A stretch of DNA of 64,000 nt from Crassaminicella indica (GTDB lineage: Bacteria; Bacillota; Clostridia; Peptostreptococcales; Thermotaleaceae): assembly GCF_019203185.1 (NCBI RefSeq), contig NZ_CP078093.1, positions 372,001 through 436,000 on the forward strand, given 5' to 3'. Numbering within the stretch: the stretch's first letter is position 1; each line of letters begins with the position of its first letter. This document shows, piece by piece, positions 1 through 10,300 of the stretch. The position numbers and the translations under genes are program-made. The notes below the pieces were generated by a model. The model did no database searches. It was not told the origin of the DNA and worked only from the letters and a program-made list of their open reading frames with translations.

Positions 1-1
1 C

Positions 2-907
2 CAAAGCTTTATGAATGAACTCTACAGACATATCGGTCAAGATTTAGACGTACCAGCTGGTGATATTGGTGTAGGTGCTAGGGAAATAGGCTATCTTTTT
101 GGTCAATATAAAAAAATTAAGAATCAATACGAAGCTGGAGTTCTTACTGGTAAAGGTCTCACATATGGTGGTTCTTTAGCTAGAAAAGAAGCTACTGGTT
201 TCGGTCTCATTTACTTTGTAAGAGAAATGTTAGCAGCACATGGAATGGATTATAAAGATAAAACAGTTATCATTTCTGGTTCAGGCAACGTTGCAATATA
301 TGCTTGTCAAAAGGTACAAGAATACGGTGCAAAGGTAATCGCTATGAGCGACTCCTCTGGCTACATCATTGATGAAGAAGGAATCAACTTAGATACAATA
401 AAACAGCTAAAAGAAGTAGAAAGAAAACGCATTAAAGAATATGTGAACCTTCATAAAAATGCAAAATATTTTGAAGGTCAACAAGCGATTTGGCATATTC
501 CATGTGATATTGCACTTCCTTGTGCTACTCAAAATGATATCAATCTTGAAAGTGCTAAGAAATTAGTAGAAAATGGCGTTAAAGCAATTGGAGAGGGTGC
601 CAATATGCCTTGTACAAATGAAGCATTAGCATATTTCCTAGAGCATAATGTATTATTAGCTCCTGCAAAAGCTGCAAATGCTGGTGGCGTTGCAACCTCA
701 GCTCTTGAAATGTCACAAAACAGTATGAGACTGCACTGGTCCTTTGAAGAGGTTAATGAAAAGCTAGATCAAATTATGGTAAACATTTTCAAAGCTAGTA
801 AAGCTGCTGCCGAAGAGTATGATATGCCTGGTAATTATGTGGCTGGTGCAAACATCGCAGGTTTCTTAAAAGTAGCTGATGCTATGATGGCTCAAGGTAT
901 CGTATAG
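2..907 (+). CDS. gdhA: Glutamate dehydrogenase, 3' portion (5' end outside window)
   Basis: Catalyses reversible oxidative deamination of glutamate to 2-oxoglutarate and ammonia in the cytoplasm. The reading frame is open back to base 2 (Gln-Ser-Phe before the first Met), and the family is about 450 residues long, so the first third of the gene lies upstream of the window. The visible part carries the conserved DVPAGDIGVG segment, GREIGYLFGQYKK-like residues, a Rossmann motif GSGNVA and the sequence AMSDSSG after the second strand. That last pattern is typical of hexameric NADP-type enzymes, so NADP use is my inference. The C-terminus is complete and is followed directly by a hairpin terminator. 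The family assignment is secure; cofactor preference is less so. Confidence 0.95.
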   Translation, partial: QSFMNELYRHIGQDLDVPAGDIGVGAREIGYLFGQYKKIKNQYEAGVLTGKGLTYGGSLARKEATGFGLIYFVREMLAAHGMDYKDKTVIISGSGNVAIYACQKVQEYGAKVIAMSDSSGYIIDEEGINLDTIKQLKEVERKRIKEYVNLHKNAKYFEGQQAIWHIPCDIALPCATQNDINLESAKKLVENGVKAIGEGANMPCTNEALAYFLEHNVLLAPAKAANAGGVATSALEMSQNSMRLHWSFEEVNEKLDQIMVNIFKASKAAAEEYDMPGNYVAGANIAGFLKVADAMMAQGIV

Positions 908-943
908 AAAAAACTTCTTTGGAAATTCCAAAGAAGTTTTTTT
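908..943. terminator. Bidirectional terminator between gdhA and the HD-GYP gene
   Basis: A near-perfect hairpin (CTTCTTTGG paired with CCAAAGAAG) is flanked by an A-run on the left and a T-run on the right, so it can end transcription of both convergent genes. It starts right after the gdhA stop codon. Confidence 0.85.
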
Positions 944-2108
944 ATCCTATAACTTTTTTAAAAGAATTTTTTTCTCCCATTTGACGAGGAACACATGCAT
1001 TAGGTACTTCATACATTAAGCCTTCAATCACTAAATTAGTTTCTTTCATCAAATCAATAGTCTCCATTTCCACTGTAACAGCCTTTTGTCTTACAACTTT
1101 AACTTTCGGTCTTAAAGGAAACTCTGATTTTACTTCCTCTACTACACCAATATCTCCATTGCTTAATTTTACCATGCTCCCAACTGGATAAGGAATCACC
1201 TTTTTGGCAAAAAGCTTTACCATTTGAAAATCAAAATATCTACCTGCACTCCCCATAATAAATTCTAAAGCTTCATTAGGAGGCACTGCTGGTTTATATG
1301 GAGTATCAGAAACCATAGCATCATAAGCATTTGTAATTGCAACAATTTTTGCTAATTTGTTAACCTTATCTCCTTTATATCCATTAGGATATCCGCTTCC
1401 ATCTACTTTTTCATGATGCTGATAAGCAATCAATTTGATATTAGCACTTAATGCATAATTTTCTTTTAAATAATCATATCCCTTCTTTGCATGCTCCCGA
1501 ATTATTTTTAATTCTTCCTCTGTTAATGCTCCCCTTTTTAAAAGAATTTCTTTTGAAATAAAAGCTTTACCAATATCATGCAGCATAGCTCCTATACATA
1601 AATCATATAACTCATTTTTGTTAAGTCCAGCTTCTACTCCTAAAATCAAAGACAGTACAGCAACATTTACAGAATGTTGATAGGTATAATTATCTATATT
1701 CTTAATATCTACTAAATTTACTAATAAATTATTACTAGCTAAAATTTCTTCTACTATTTCTTTAGATATTTTATTTAATGATTCAATATTTTTTTCTCCT
1801 GTTTCTTTTAACCTTTTAACTTTCACTGTATTATTGCCTTGATTCATATACTTATTCAAATGATCAAAGGTATCCTTAATAGTTTTGATTGCTGTATTTC
1901 TCAATCTAGGACTAATAACATCTTCAATTTCACCATCACTATATTCATCATTAATATATATGCTATATATTCCATTTTCCTCAATTTTCTTCACAAGGTT
2001 TTGGGTTAATTCAACTCCTTTTTGCAACAATACTCTATTATTTATATCATTTAAATTTTGTGCTAAATACATGCCATCTTTTACAAAACGAGTTGGTATA
2101 AGTCTCAT
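942..2108 (-). CDS. HD-GYP domain protein (probable cyclic-di-GMP phosphodiesterase)
   Basis: Predicted metal-dependent phosphohydrolase of the HD-GYP family, which hydrolyses cyclic di-GMP. The N-terminal ~110 residues resemble the DUF3391-like region often found ahead of HD-GYP domains. The catalytic part shows His145, the HD pair at 177-178 (LHDIGK) and the HHEKVDGSGYP signature around 231-241, so the diagnostic GYP motif is intact. The C-terminal ~90 residues form an accessory region. An AAGGAGT ribosome binding site at 2115-2121 lies 6 bases before the ATG at 2108, which I prefer to the GTG at 2114 that abuts it. There is no receiver or membrane domain, so it is probably cytoplasmic. Activity on c-di-GMP is inferred from the motifs. 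The gene stands alone. Confidence 0.85.
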   Translation of the reverse strand: MRLIPTRFVKDGMYLAQNLNDINNRVLLQKGVELTQNLVKKIEENGIYSIYINDEYSDGEIEDVISPRLRNTAIKTIKDTFDHLNKYMNQGNNTVKVKRLKETGEKNIESLNKISKEIVEEILASNNLLVNLVDIKNIDNYTYQHSVNVAVLSLILGVEAGLNKNELYDLCIGAMLHDIGKAFISKEILLKRGALTEEELKIIREHAKKGYDYLKENYALSANIKLIAYQHHEKVDGSGYPNGYKGDKVNKLAKIVAITNAYDAMVSDTPYKPAVPPNEALEFIMGSAGRYFDFQMVKLFAKKVIPYPVGSMVKLSNGDIGVVEEVKSEFPLRPKVKVVRQKAVTVEMETIDLMKETNLVIEGLMYEVPNACVPRQMGEKNSFKKVIG

Positions 2109-2228
2109 AGTCACTACTCCTTATTATATGCTAGATCATTATTGTTTTTTCTACCCAACGACAGTTATTATATCAAAATTCGACAGTATTTGTTAAGTAG
2201 CTTGAACGATAATCTTTTGTAAAACATA

Positions 2229-3128
2229 TTATCTGCCCTTATTATCTAAAATATTAAAATTTCTTAAAATAACTTTTTTCCCTCTCCAACTAAAAGCTCT
2301 ATCACCATATTTTCTTTTAAAAGCTTTATTAGATAATTCTTCTAGTTCTTTTTCATCAATAGTATAAATCAAATTCTCTCTAAATTCCTTTATATTAGTA
2401 TATTCAATGTTTCTATTATGAGGGCATACATCTTGACAAATATCACATCCAAATACCATCTTATTTTTCTTTAAAATATTAATTTCATCATCATTCAATG
2501 CTTCCTTTTTCTGTGTAATAAAAGATATACACCTTCTTGGGTCTACTTCAAAATTCCCAAGTATCGCACCCCCTGGACATTTCTCTATACATTTTCCACA
2601 CTGGATGCAAGTTTGATCTAGTGGAGTATCACATTTAAAAGGATAATTATTGATTATATATCCAATAAACACATACGAACCATATTGATCCGTTAGAATA
2701 TGATTATTTAACCCAAAGTATCCAAGCCCAGCTAAATAAGCTATATATCTATCTACAAGAGGTCCTGTATCTACAAAAGGTTTATAAGAAAAATCTTTTA
2801 TATGTTTTTTTAGAAATTCTCCTATTACCTCTAATTTTTCTTTAATGATCCTGTGATAATCTAAAGCATAAGTATATTTAGCAATATTGGCATCCTCATA
2901 GTTTCCTGTAAAATAAGGGAATAGACAAACAATAACTGATGCTGCATCCTTCATCGTCTCTTTTGGATCAATTCTCTTCTTTAAATCCTCTTCCTCCATT
3001 CCTGTTATATATCCCTTTGCTGCTCTATCCTTTAATATTTTTTTCAATTCATTATAAGGTCCTACTGGTGCAATCCCTACATAATCTATATTTAATTTTT
3101 TACAGAATATCTTTAGCTTTTGCTTCAC
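2229..3128 (-). CDS. queG: Epoxyqueuosine reductase QueG
   Basis: Iron-sulfur and cobalamin-dependent enzyme that reduces epoxyqueuosine to queuosine in the tRNA anticodon wobble position. Two ferredoxin-type cysteine clusters are visible (CIQCGKCIEKCP and CDICQDVCPHN), as are the family-typical DTGPLVDR and GLGYFGLN segments in the central domain. At 299 residues it is the short form without the C-terminal HEAT-like extension seen in some homologues. The start is GTG at 3128, preceded by GGAG at 7 bases. It lies 17 bases downstream of sbcC on the same strand and so is probably cotranscribed with the repair genes. The family call is strong. Confidence 0.9.
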   Translation of the reverse strand: MKQKLKIFCKKLNIDYVGIAPVGPYNELKKILKDRAAKGYITGMEEEDLKKRIDPKETMKDAASVIVCLFPYFTGNYEDANIAKYTYALDYHRIIKEKLEVIGEFLKKHIKDFSYKPFVDTGPLVDRYIAYLAGLGYFGLNNHILTDQYGSYVFIGYIINNYPFKCDTPLDQTCIQCGKCIEKCPGGAILGNFEVDPRRCISFITQKKEALNDDEINILKKNKMVFGCDICQDVCPHNRNIEYTNIKEFRENLIYTIDEKELEELSNKAFKRKYGDRAFSWRGKKVILRNFNILDNKGR

Positions 3129-3145
3129 CTTTATTCTCCATCTCT

Positions 3146-6100
3146 TTAAGATATTTTAAATTTCGCTGTACTTCCTTTATCTGTTGGAAGAACTTCTAAT
3201 CTTGCATCTATTCTTTCTTTTAGCTCTGGTACATGTGAAATAATCCCTACTAGCCGTCCTCCCTTTTGCAAATCAATCAATGTCTTCATTGCAAAATCTA
3301 ATGACTCTGGGTCTAATGATCCAAACCCTTCATCTACAAAAATAGTATCTAAGCTAATGCCACCTGAATAAGATTGTACAACGTCTGCAAGTCCTAATGC
3401 AAGAGACAACGAAGCTAAGAAGGTTTCGCCTCCTGATAATGTACTAACATGTCTTTCTAATCCTGTATACGTATCAAACACTTCTAATTCTAATCCTCCT
3501 GCCGCATTTTTTCTTGCTCTATCGAGTGTCCGTCTTAAATGATATCTTCCCTTGCTCATAAGCTTTAATCTTTCTGTTGCAGCAATAGTAATATCATCTA
3601 ATAAACTGCTTAAAACAAATCTCTGAAAGGTAAGTCCGTAAGCATTTGCTCCATTACTTACTTCAGATAAATTCCCAACGATTCCATACATCTTTTCTTT
3701 TTTTTCAATAGCATCATTTAACTTTTGTAGCTCCTTGAATACCTTTTTTTGATCCTCAATTCTTTTTGATAAGGTATTTTCCATTTTTAATGCTTCATCT
3801 TTCTCTGTTTCTGCTTTATTCAGTTCAAGCTGTAGCTTATCTAAATCTACTTTAACTATATCTTTTGTAGCTTCTAAAATCCTTTTTACATGATCCTCAC
3901 TAGACCGTAATTTTCCTGCAAAATCTTTTATTTCTTTTTCTAAAGCATTTCTTGCTGCTTCATCTCGTTTTGCACTTTCATAATCAGTATATTTAGAAAA
4001 GCCTACTTCCTTCAATTTTTTTATGAATATATTTTTTTCATAAATATATTTTTCGTTTGCTTCTTTTAATGCTTTTTCTGCATTTTCCTTAGACGTTTTT
4101 GAAGCAACCAGTTCCTTCTCTGCTTCATCATATTCTTTTTTTGCTTTTTCAAAAGAATCATTTAATCTTTTTAAATAATCTTTTTCTCTTCTTTGTTCTT
4201 TTTCCAACAAATCTATGCTCCGAATATTTTCAGGAACATTTCTTTCCTGCTCTTTTAAATTCATTTGTGCTTGCTTGTATTCAATATTTTTATTTTGAAG
4301 CTTTTCTTCTATTTTTTCTAATCTCTCTTTATAGATTTGTTCTTCCGTTTTCATTTTTTCTAAAGCTTTATCTAGTGTTTCAAATCTCTTAGATTTTCCT
4401 ATAGCCTCTTCCCATAATTTCTTTGCATTTTCCATACGCTTTTGTACCATTATCACATTCTGTCCCGCATTTTCTTCCAATTCTTCCTCAAGCGTTTTTA
4501 TCATATTTTCTATTTTTTCTTTTTCCAATCTTTTCTTATTCAATCCATCTTGCATTTTGTCTTTTTTATTTTCTAAAGCCTCTACATATCTTTGTTTTTC
4601 CTTCATTTCTTCTTCTGTAGGCATCCACTCCTCCATTTGAGCCAAATTTGGATGCTCCATAGCCCCACAAACAGGACAAGGCATATTTTCTTGTAGATTT
4701 TTTGCAAGCATTGCTGCTTGACCTTTATTCCAAACCTCCTGCAATGCAAAAAATTCTTTTTTTGCTTTTATATAATTGCTTTCTGATGCATGAAAAGCTT
4801 TTATCTTATCATCAAATGTTTTTCTAATCCCCTCAAATTCTTCCCTTAACTCTTTTAGCTTAATTCTCTTTTTATATATTTTTTCTGCCATTTCATAGTT
4901 TGCTTTAAGCCCCGAAAGCTTTATCATATATTCTTTTGCTTCTTCTACCATAAGCTTTTGCTTTTCGATATTCGGTTCAAGCGTTTTTATTTTTTCTATA
5001 CATTGCTCCTTTTCTAATTCTATTTTATGTAAATCTTTTTTTAATGCTTTTACTTTATTACTAAGAACCTCTAAAGAAATTACTTTCTCATAATAGCTCT
5101 CAAGCTGCAATAAATACTTTTTCACCTTTTCTCTTTCTTCTTCTTTATCTGCTTCTTCTTTTAACTTTGCTGTCTTGATGCTATGCTGTTTTACTGCTTT
5201 CTTTAATTTCTTCTCTGCTTCTTCCAAGCTTTTTTCACAATTCTTTTTGTCAATACTTCTTAATCTTGTTGATTTTTCTGTTTCTTCAAGCGCAGCAGCC
5301 TTTATTGCTATCTTAAATTCATCTTCTCTTTGCTTCATCAGAGGGATTTGTTCTTGCAATTTTTTTAATACATTTTGTGCTTCTTCTTTTTCCTTTAATT
5401 TTTTATTTCCTTCTTTTCCCTTTATAAAAATTTCTTGTATCTTCTTGAATGTATTTATTTTATTCTTTAATAAATCCTTTATATTTTTAAGCTTTTCTTC
5501 ATTAAGATCAATATCATCCTTTAAGTCTTTTATAGTTTCACATGATACAGTATTCAAATAAGCCTTTTGTTGGCTTTCCATTTCTTTTATTTGATCTTTC
5601 AACTCTTTTGCTGATTTTTTTAGTATTTCTTCTATTTTTCTGTAGTACTCCGTACGAAATAACTTTTCTAAAATTTTTTGACGCTCCAATGAATCTGCTA
5701 GGAGGAGTTTTCTAAACTGCCCCTGAGGCAACATAATAACTTGACGAAATTGACTGCTCTTAAAACCAATAAGCTTTTCTACTGTATCTGTAACCTTTTT
5801 CCATCCTGTTGCTATCAAATTTATTTCTTGACCATCTAATTTCCAAAGGGTAGCTTCTGCACTTTGAATGGTTGTACCATTTCCTGATTTTTTTAATCGC
5901 TCTTGTTCTGGTATCCGTTCAATACGATATTTTTCATTTCTTAATTCAAAATCAAATTCTACCCTTGTCATATCTTCTATTCCTGCATGATGGCTTCTCA
6001 TATTTTTACCGCTTCTTTCATTACCACTAGTATCTCCGTAAAGAGCAAAACAAATAGCATCTAAAATAGTTGTTTTTCCAGAACCCGTTGGCCCATGAAT

Positions 6101-6196
6101 CAAAAATATACTGTTCCCTTTGAGTTCATTAAAATCCAAATACTGCTCTTTTGCATAAGGACCAAAAGCACACATACAAAGCTTAAGAGGCTTCAT
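3146..6196 (-). CDS. sbcC: SbcC, large ATPase subunit of the SbcCD nuclease
   Basis: Rad50-like SMC-type ATPase that works with SbcD (Mre11-like) to open hairpins and process double-strand break ends. A Walker A motif GPTGSGKT lies at 35-42. Two long, lysine/glutamate-rich coiled-coil arms flank a zinc hook CPVC (Cys507 and Cys510). The ABC signature LSGGE is at about 920 and the Walker B segment DTIFVDEGFG at about 950. At 1016 residues it has the usual family length. Its start overlaps the 3' end of sbcD by 14 bases, indicating translational coupling. The several opposite-strand open frames here are shadows of the coiled coil. Confidence 0.96.
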   Translation of the reverse strand: MKPLKLCMCAFGPYAKEQYLDFNELKGNSIFLIHGPTGSGKTTILDAICFALYGDTSGNERSGKNMRSHHAGIEDMTRVEFDFELRNEKYRIERIPEQERLKKSGNGTTIQSAEATLWKLDGQEINLIATGWKKVTDTVEKLIGFKSSQFRQVIMLPQGQFRKLLLADSLERQKILEKLFRTEYYRKIEEILKKSAKELKDQIKEMESQQKAYLNTVSCETIKDLKDDIDLNEEKLKNIKDLLKNKINTFKKIQEIFIKGKEGNKKLKEKEEAQNVLKKLQEQIPLMKQREDEFKIAIKAAALEETEKSTRLRSIDKKNCEKSLEEAEKKLKKAVKQHSIKTAKLKEEADKEEEREKVKKYLLQLESYYEKVISLEVLSNKVKALKKDLHKIELEKEQCIEKIKTLEPNIEKQKLMVEEAKEYMIKLSGLKANYEMAEKIYKKRIKLKELREEFEGIRKTFDDKIKAFHASESNYIKAKKEFFALQEVWNKGQAAMLAKNLQENMPCPVCGAMEHPNLAQMEEWMPTEEEMKEKQRYVEALENKKDKMQDGLNKKRLEKEKIENMIKTLEEELEENAGQNVIMVQKRMENAKKLWEEAIGKSKRFETLDKALEKMKTEEQIYKERLEKIEEKLQNKNIEYKQAQMNLKEQERNVPENIRSIDLLEKEQRREKDYLKRLNDSFEKAKKEYDEAEKELVASKTSKENAEKALKEANEKYIYEKNIFIKKLKEVGFSKYTDYESAKRDEAARNALEKEIKDFAGKLRSSEDHVKRILEATKDIVKVDLDKLQLELNKAETEKDEALKMENTLSKRIEDQKKVFKELQKLNDAIEKKEKMYGIVGNLSEVSNGANAYGLTFQRFVLSSLLDDITIAATERLKLMSKGRYHLRRTLDRARKNAAGGLELEVFDTYTGLERHVSTLSGGETFLASLSLALGLADVVQSYSGGISLDTIFVDEGFGSLDPESLDFAMKTLIDLQKGGRLVGIISHVPELKERIDARLEVLPTDKGSTAKFKIS

Positions 6197-7349
6197 CCTT
6201 TACTCCTCCCTCTCTGTTTTTATAAAAGCTTTTTAAAATCTCTTCAAAAACTTTTTTGTATTCATCTGTAAATTCTCTATCTGCTACTTGACTATAAAAC
6301 GAAGCAAACAAGTCTACTTCACTCATCTTTTTAAAATCCCTATCTGCACGAACTAAATTTCCACTACTAACAAGCTGATGCCTCTCTATATGCAGTACAT
6401 TTGGATAAACCTTTCTTAATTTCCCCATAGGATCTAAAAGAGCCCCTTCATCCTTTAATGTCACACAAAGATAATCGTCTTTATTTTGATCATATTTAGC
6501 CTCATCTAATAATTCATTTAAATAACCTTCTATACATCTTAAATCCCTTTTAGGTTTTAATTCTATCTCTTCAACCAATACATCTCCTGTTTTATCCATT
6601 TCTATAAAGCAAATTCCTTTCTTTTGATTTGCCTCTGAAAAGGAATATTTCATCAAAGAGCCTGAGTATCTAATACTTTCTGATCCTATCCTTTGAGGTC
6701 GATGTAAATGCCCTAAGGCTACATAATCAAAATCTTTAAAATATGAAGAATTAACAACACTTGATCCTCCAACAGAAAGAGGACGCTCTGATTCACTTTC
6801 TTCGCCCCCTGCAACAAAAGCATGACCAATCAATACATTTCTAACATTTTTATCCATTCCATGCTTTATATACTCTATTAATTTACACATAGCTGTATCA
6901 TGAACATGAATAGTATCGTCTGAAAGCTTATCCCTTACCACAGCTGGTTCAGCAAAGGGAACAGAGTAAAAATTTACAGGTCCATACTTATCATAAAGCA
7001 CAATAGGCTTCATAGGGGTAAATAATTTCCCTGAAATACTTAACCCCCTTCCTTCCATGAGGCGAGATCCAAATTCTAAACGGTCTGGACTGTCATGATT
7101 TCCTGCTATCATAATCATAGGTATATTAAAATCTATCAATATTTTTGATACTACCTCATCTAAAAGGTTTACAGCCTCTATAGGAGGTACAGCTCGATCA
7201 AATATATCCCCTGCAACTAAAATCACATCAGGCCTATAATCTTTTACAAAAGCTACAAATTGGTCTAATATATATGCTTGATCATCTGTAAGATGGATAC
7301 CATGTAGTATTCTCCCTAAATGCCAGTCTGAAGTATGAAGGATTTTCAT
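6183..7349 (-). CDS. sbcD: SbcD, nuclease subunit of SbcCD
   Basis: Mre11-type metallophosphoesterase nuclease, partner of SbcC in double-strand break and hairpin processing. All metal-binding motifs are present: DWHLG (Asp8, His10), GDIFDR (Asp48), GNHDS (Asn84-His85), GHAF and GHLHRPQ. Its length of 388 residues is normal. The start overlaps the end of addA by 4 bases (ATGA type), and the 3' end overlaps sbcC, so addA-sbcD-sbcC form one tightly packed transcript. The same order of AddAB followed by SbcDC is known in Bacillus. Confidence 0.96.
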   Translation of the reverse strand: MKILHTSDWHLGRILHGIHLTDDQAYILDQFVAFVKDYRPDVILVAGDIFDRAVPPIEAVNLLDEVVSKILIDFNIPMIMIAGNHDSPDRLEFGSRLMEGRGLSISGKLFTPMKPIVLYDKYGPVNFYSVPFAEPAVVRDKLSDDTIHVHDTAMCKLIEYIKHGMDKNVRNVLIGHAFVAGGEESESERPLSVGGSSVVNSSYFKDFDYVALGHLHRPQRIGSESIRYSGSLMKYSFSEANQKKGICFIEMDKTGDVLVEEIELKPKRDLRCIEGYLNELLDEAKYDQNKDDYLCVTLKDEGALLDPMGKLRKVYPNVLHIERHQLVSSGNLVRADRDFKKMSEVDLFASFYSQVADREFTDEYKKVFEEILKSFYKNREGGVKDEAS

Positions 7350-10300
7350 ATTTTCACCTCTTCATTCAAATGAAACAGATAAAGAAATCTCTCCTTTACT
7401 GTCTTTTTTGTTATTTTTTCAATAGCCTCTTGATAAAGCTTTACTTGAATTTTATATTTTTCTACAATTTCTTGTTTTTGCTCAATCGGTACATAATCCG
7501 ATTTGTAATCTACCAAAATGTATCCATCCTCTTCCTCAAAATAACAATCTATAACCCCTTGAATTAAAAGACTTTCCTCACAGCTCCCTAAATCAGGTAT
7601 AACTTCATTGGCTTTTTTTACAAAGTTAAAAGGAACTTCCCTAAAAACCTTTCTAGCTTTCAATATCCTTTGTCCAATATCGCTTTCAAAAAAACTGATA
7701 ATCTTTGAAACATCTACTACAGCTGCTTCTTCAGGTTTTAATAGCTCAGCTTGAATCATTCTTTTAATCTGTCCTTCTATTGCCTCTTTACACTCAATAT
7801 CTTTAAAATCAAGGTGTTGCATAACAAAGTGAATGATAGTTCCCTTTTCAGCTCCCGTAAGCTGTTTTTTCCCTTCAATAAACTTTGGTCTTTTAATTAG
7901 TGCTGGAATATTCATCGCTATTCCATCAAGCTGATTAGCAGATATTCTTTTGATATGTGTTACAGAAAACTTTGAAGGAATTTTCGTTGCTATACTATTT
8001 GGATAGTGCCAATTTAATCGCTTCGCTACAAAATGATTTTTATCCAATATTTTATCATTAAAGTTATTTAAAAACCTTTTAAATTCTAATTTGTCCAATT
8101 TCTTTTCTATTTCTTCTAATTTAATAGCTTCTTTATCTATCTTCCTTATAATCCATTTTGAATTATCTTTTAATAAATTCTCTTCATCCCAATGAACACC
8201 TGCTAATGCTCTTAAAGCTTCTCCATCTTGATGACGCATCAGAACAGGACCAATCCAATCTAAATAGTTTTTCCCTTTAGATAAATAAAACGGATTCATC
8301 CTTTTTGTCCATTTTTTTGCCCATTTTTCTATATCCCTTATAGATCCTACTAGTATAAGTTTATCCTTTGCTCTTGTTAGTGCTACATATAAAATACGCA
8401 TTTCTTCTGATAAGGTTTCTATCTTTATTTTATTTTTCATAGCAATTTTTGCAATAGTATCTGTATACTGTCTTAGATAAGGATCTACATATCTTGGTCC
8501 AATCCCTAAATCCTTGTGAAATAATACCTGTGCATTCATATCCATCAAATTAAACTGTTTCCCAAGTCCTGCCACAATGACTACTGGAAATTCCAAGCCT
8601 TTACTTTTATGAATACTCATAATTCGAACAACTTCATCATTTTCTCCTAATGTTTTAGCTGTTCCCATATCTCCACTGCTGCTTCTTAATTTATCAATAA
8701 ATTTTATAAAATTAAACAGTCCCTTTATAGATGTATTCTCAAACTGTCTTGCTCGATCCACTAAAATTTTTAAATTTGCTTGCCTCTGAATTCCTCCAGG
8801 CATAGCCCCTACATAATCATAATACCCTGTCTCTTTTAAAAGCTTCCAAATAAATTCATCTATATGAATATATCTAGATAAATTTTTCCATCTATTGATA
8901 TTTTCCAAAAACCGAACACATTTATGTTTTAGCGAGTCTTCCTCTTTAGCAATATATTCCTCTACAGCTTCAAAATAAGATACATTACTGCTCCCTATTC
9001 TAATTTTTATAAGCTCTTCCGTATGAAAGCCTCCTATAGGAGAACGCATAACACTTAATAGTGGAATATCTTGTCTTTTATTATCAATAACCTTTAATAG
9101 GTTCATAAAAATATTCACTTCTACAGCTTCAAAATAGCCTGTATTTACATCTGCATAGGCTGGTATTCCTTGTTCAATAAAAACTTCTAAAAAGGTTTGT
9201 GCAAAGTTTTTTGTAGTTCGGAGAAGTACAACCATATCTTTATAAGTTATTTCTCTATAATCTTTAATTTTTTGATCATAAATTTTTTTACCCAACAATC
9301 CTTTAATTCTTTTTGCAATAATCCTTGCCTCAACTTCTATATCTTCCATTTCCTCTAATAATTCATCCTCTTCATGACTTTCTTCATTTTTCTCTATTAT
9401 ATTTAGTTCAATTGCTGCATCCTCTATTGGTTCATTGGCCGCTCCTTTATAAAGATATGCCCTTTTATCATAATCAATTTCTCCAAATTCCTTTGTCATA
9501 ATATTTTTAAATACAAAATTTATTCCATCAATCACTTCTTCTCTACTTCTAAAATTCTTGCTTAAATCTATTCTTCGATTCAAAGCATTATGCTCTCTTT
9601 CAAAGGTTTCATATTTCTCAATAAATAGAGATGGGTCTGCTAATCTAAATCTATAAATACTTTGTTTTACATCTCCTACCATAAATAGATTATTATCTCT
9701 TTTAATAAACTTTAAGATAGTTTCTTGTACAATATTACTATCCTGATATTCATCTACAAAAATATATTCATACTTTTTTGCATATTCCATAGCTGCTTGT
9801 TCATTTTCTAAAATAGCTAGAGTATAATGCTCAAGATCATTAAAGTCTACAATTCCCCGCTCTACTTTTTTCTCATGATATGCAATATCAAACTCACATA
9901 CTAAATTATACAAATATTTCATGAAAGGATATAACTCATTTAAATCCTGTATATAATCTTTAGGGCTTTTTGCTAAAATCTCCTCACGAATATTCTTTAT
10001 AGTGCTTTTGCCTTCTTCTCTCAATCCTTTTACTTCTTCCTTTAAATCATCATCAACATCTTTAGATACTCTTCCTAATCTTTTATGCTTTACAACTTTT
10101 AGTACATCATAAAAATTATCAAGTCCTAGTTCTAAGCCATTCATTAGTTCCTCTGTTAAAGCAATATCATCAAGAATTGCTTCCATATATCCTAAAGGCC
10201 CATTCGGTCTTTGACATAAATTCTTTGCTTCAATAAACAATTCATTAGCTCCTCTAAGTGCCATGCGAATCTGATTTGAAATAGTTTTATGCCAATTGGT

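Noticed and set aside
5175-5561. Plus-strand open frames opposite sbcC
   Set aside because: They are low-complexity Phe/Ser-rich translations caused by the Lys/Glu-rich coiled coil on the other strand.
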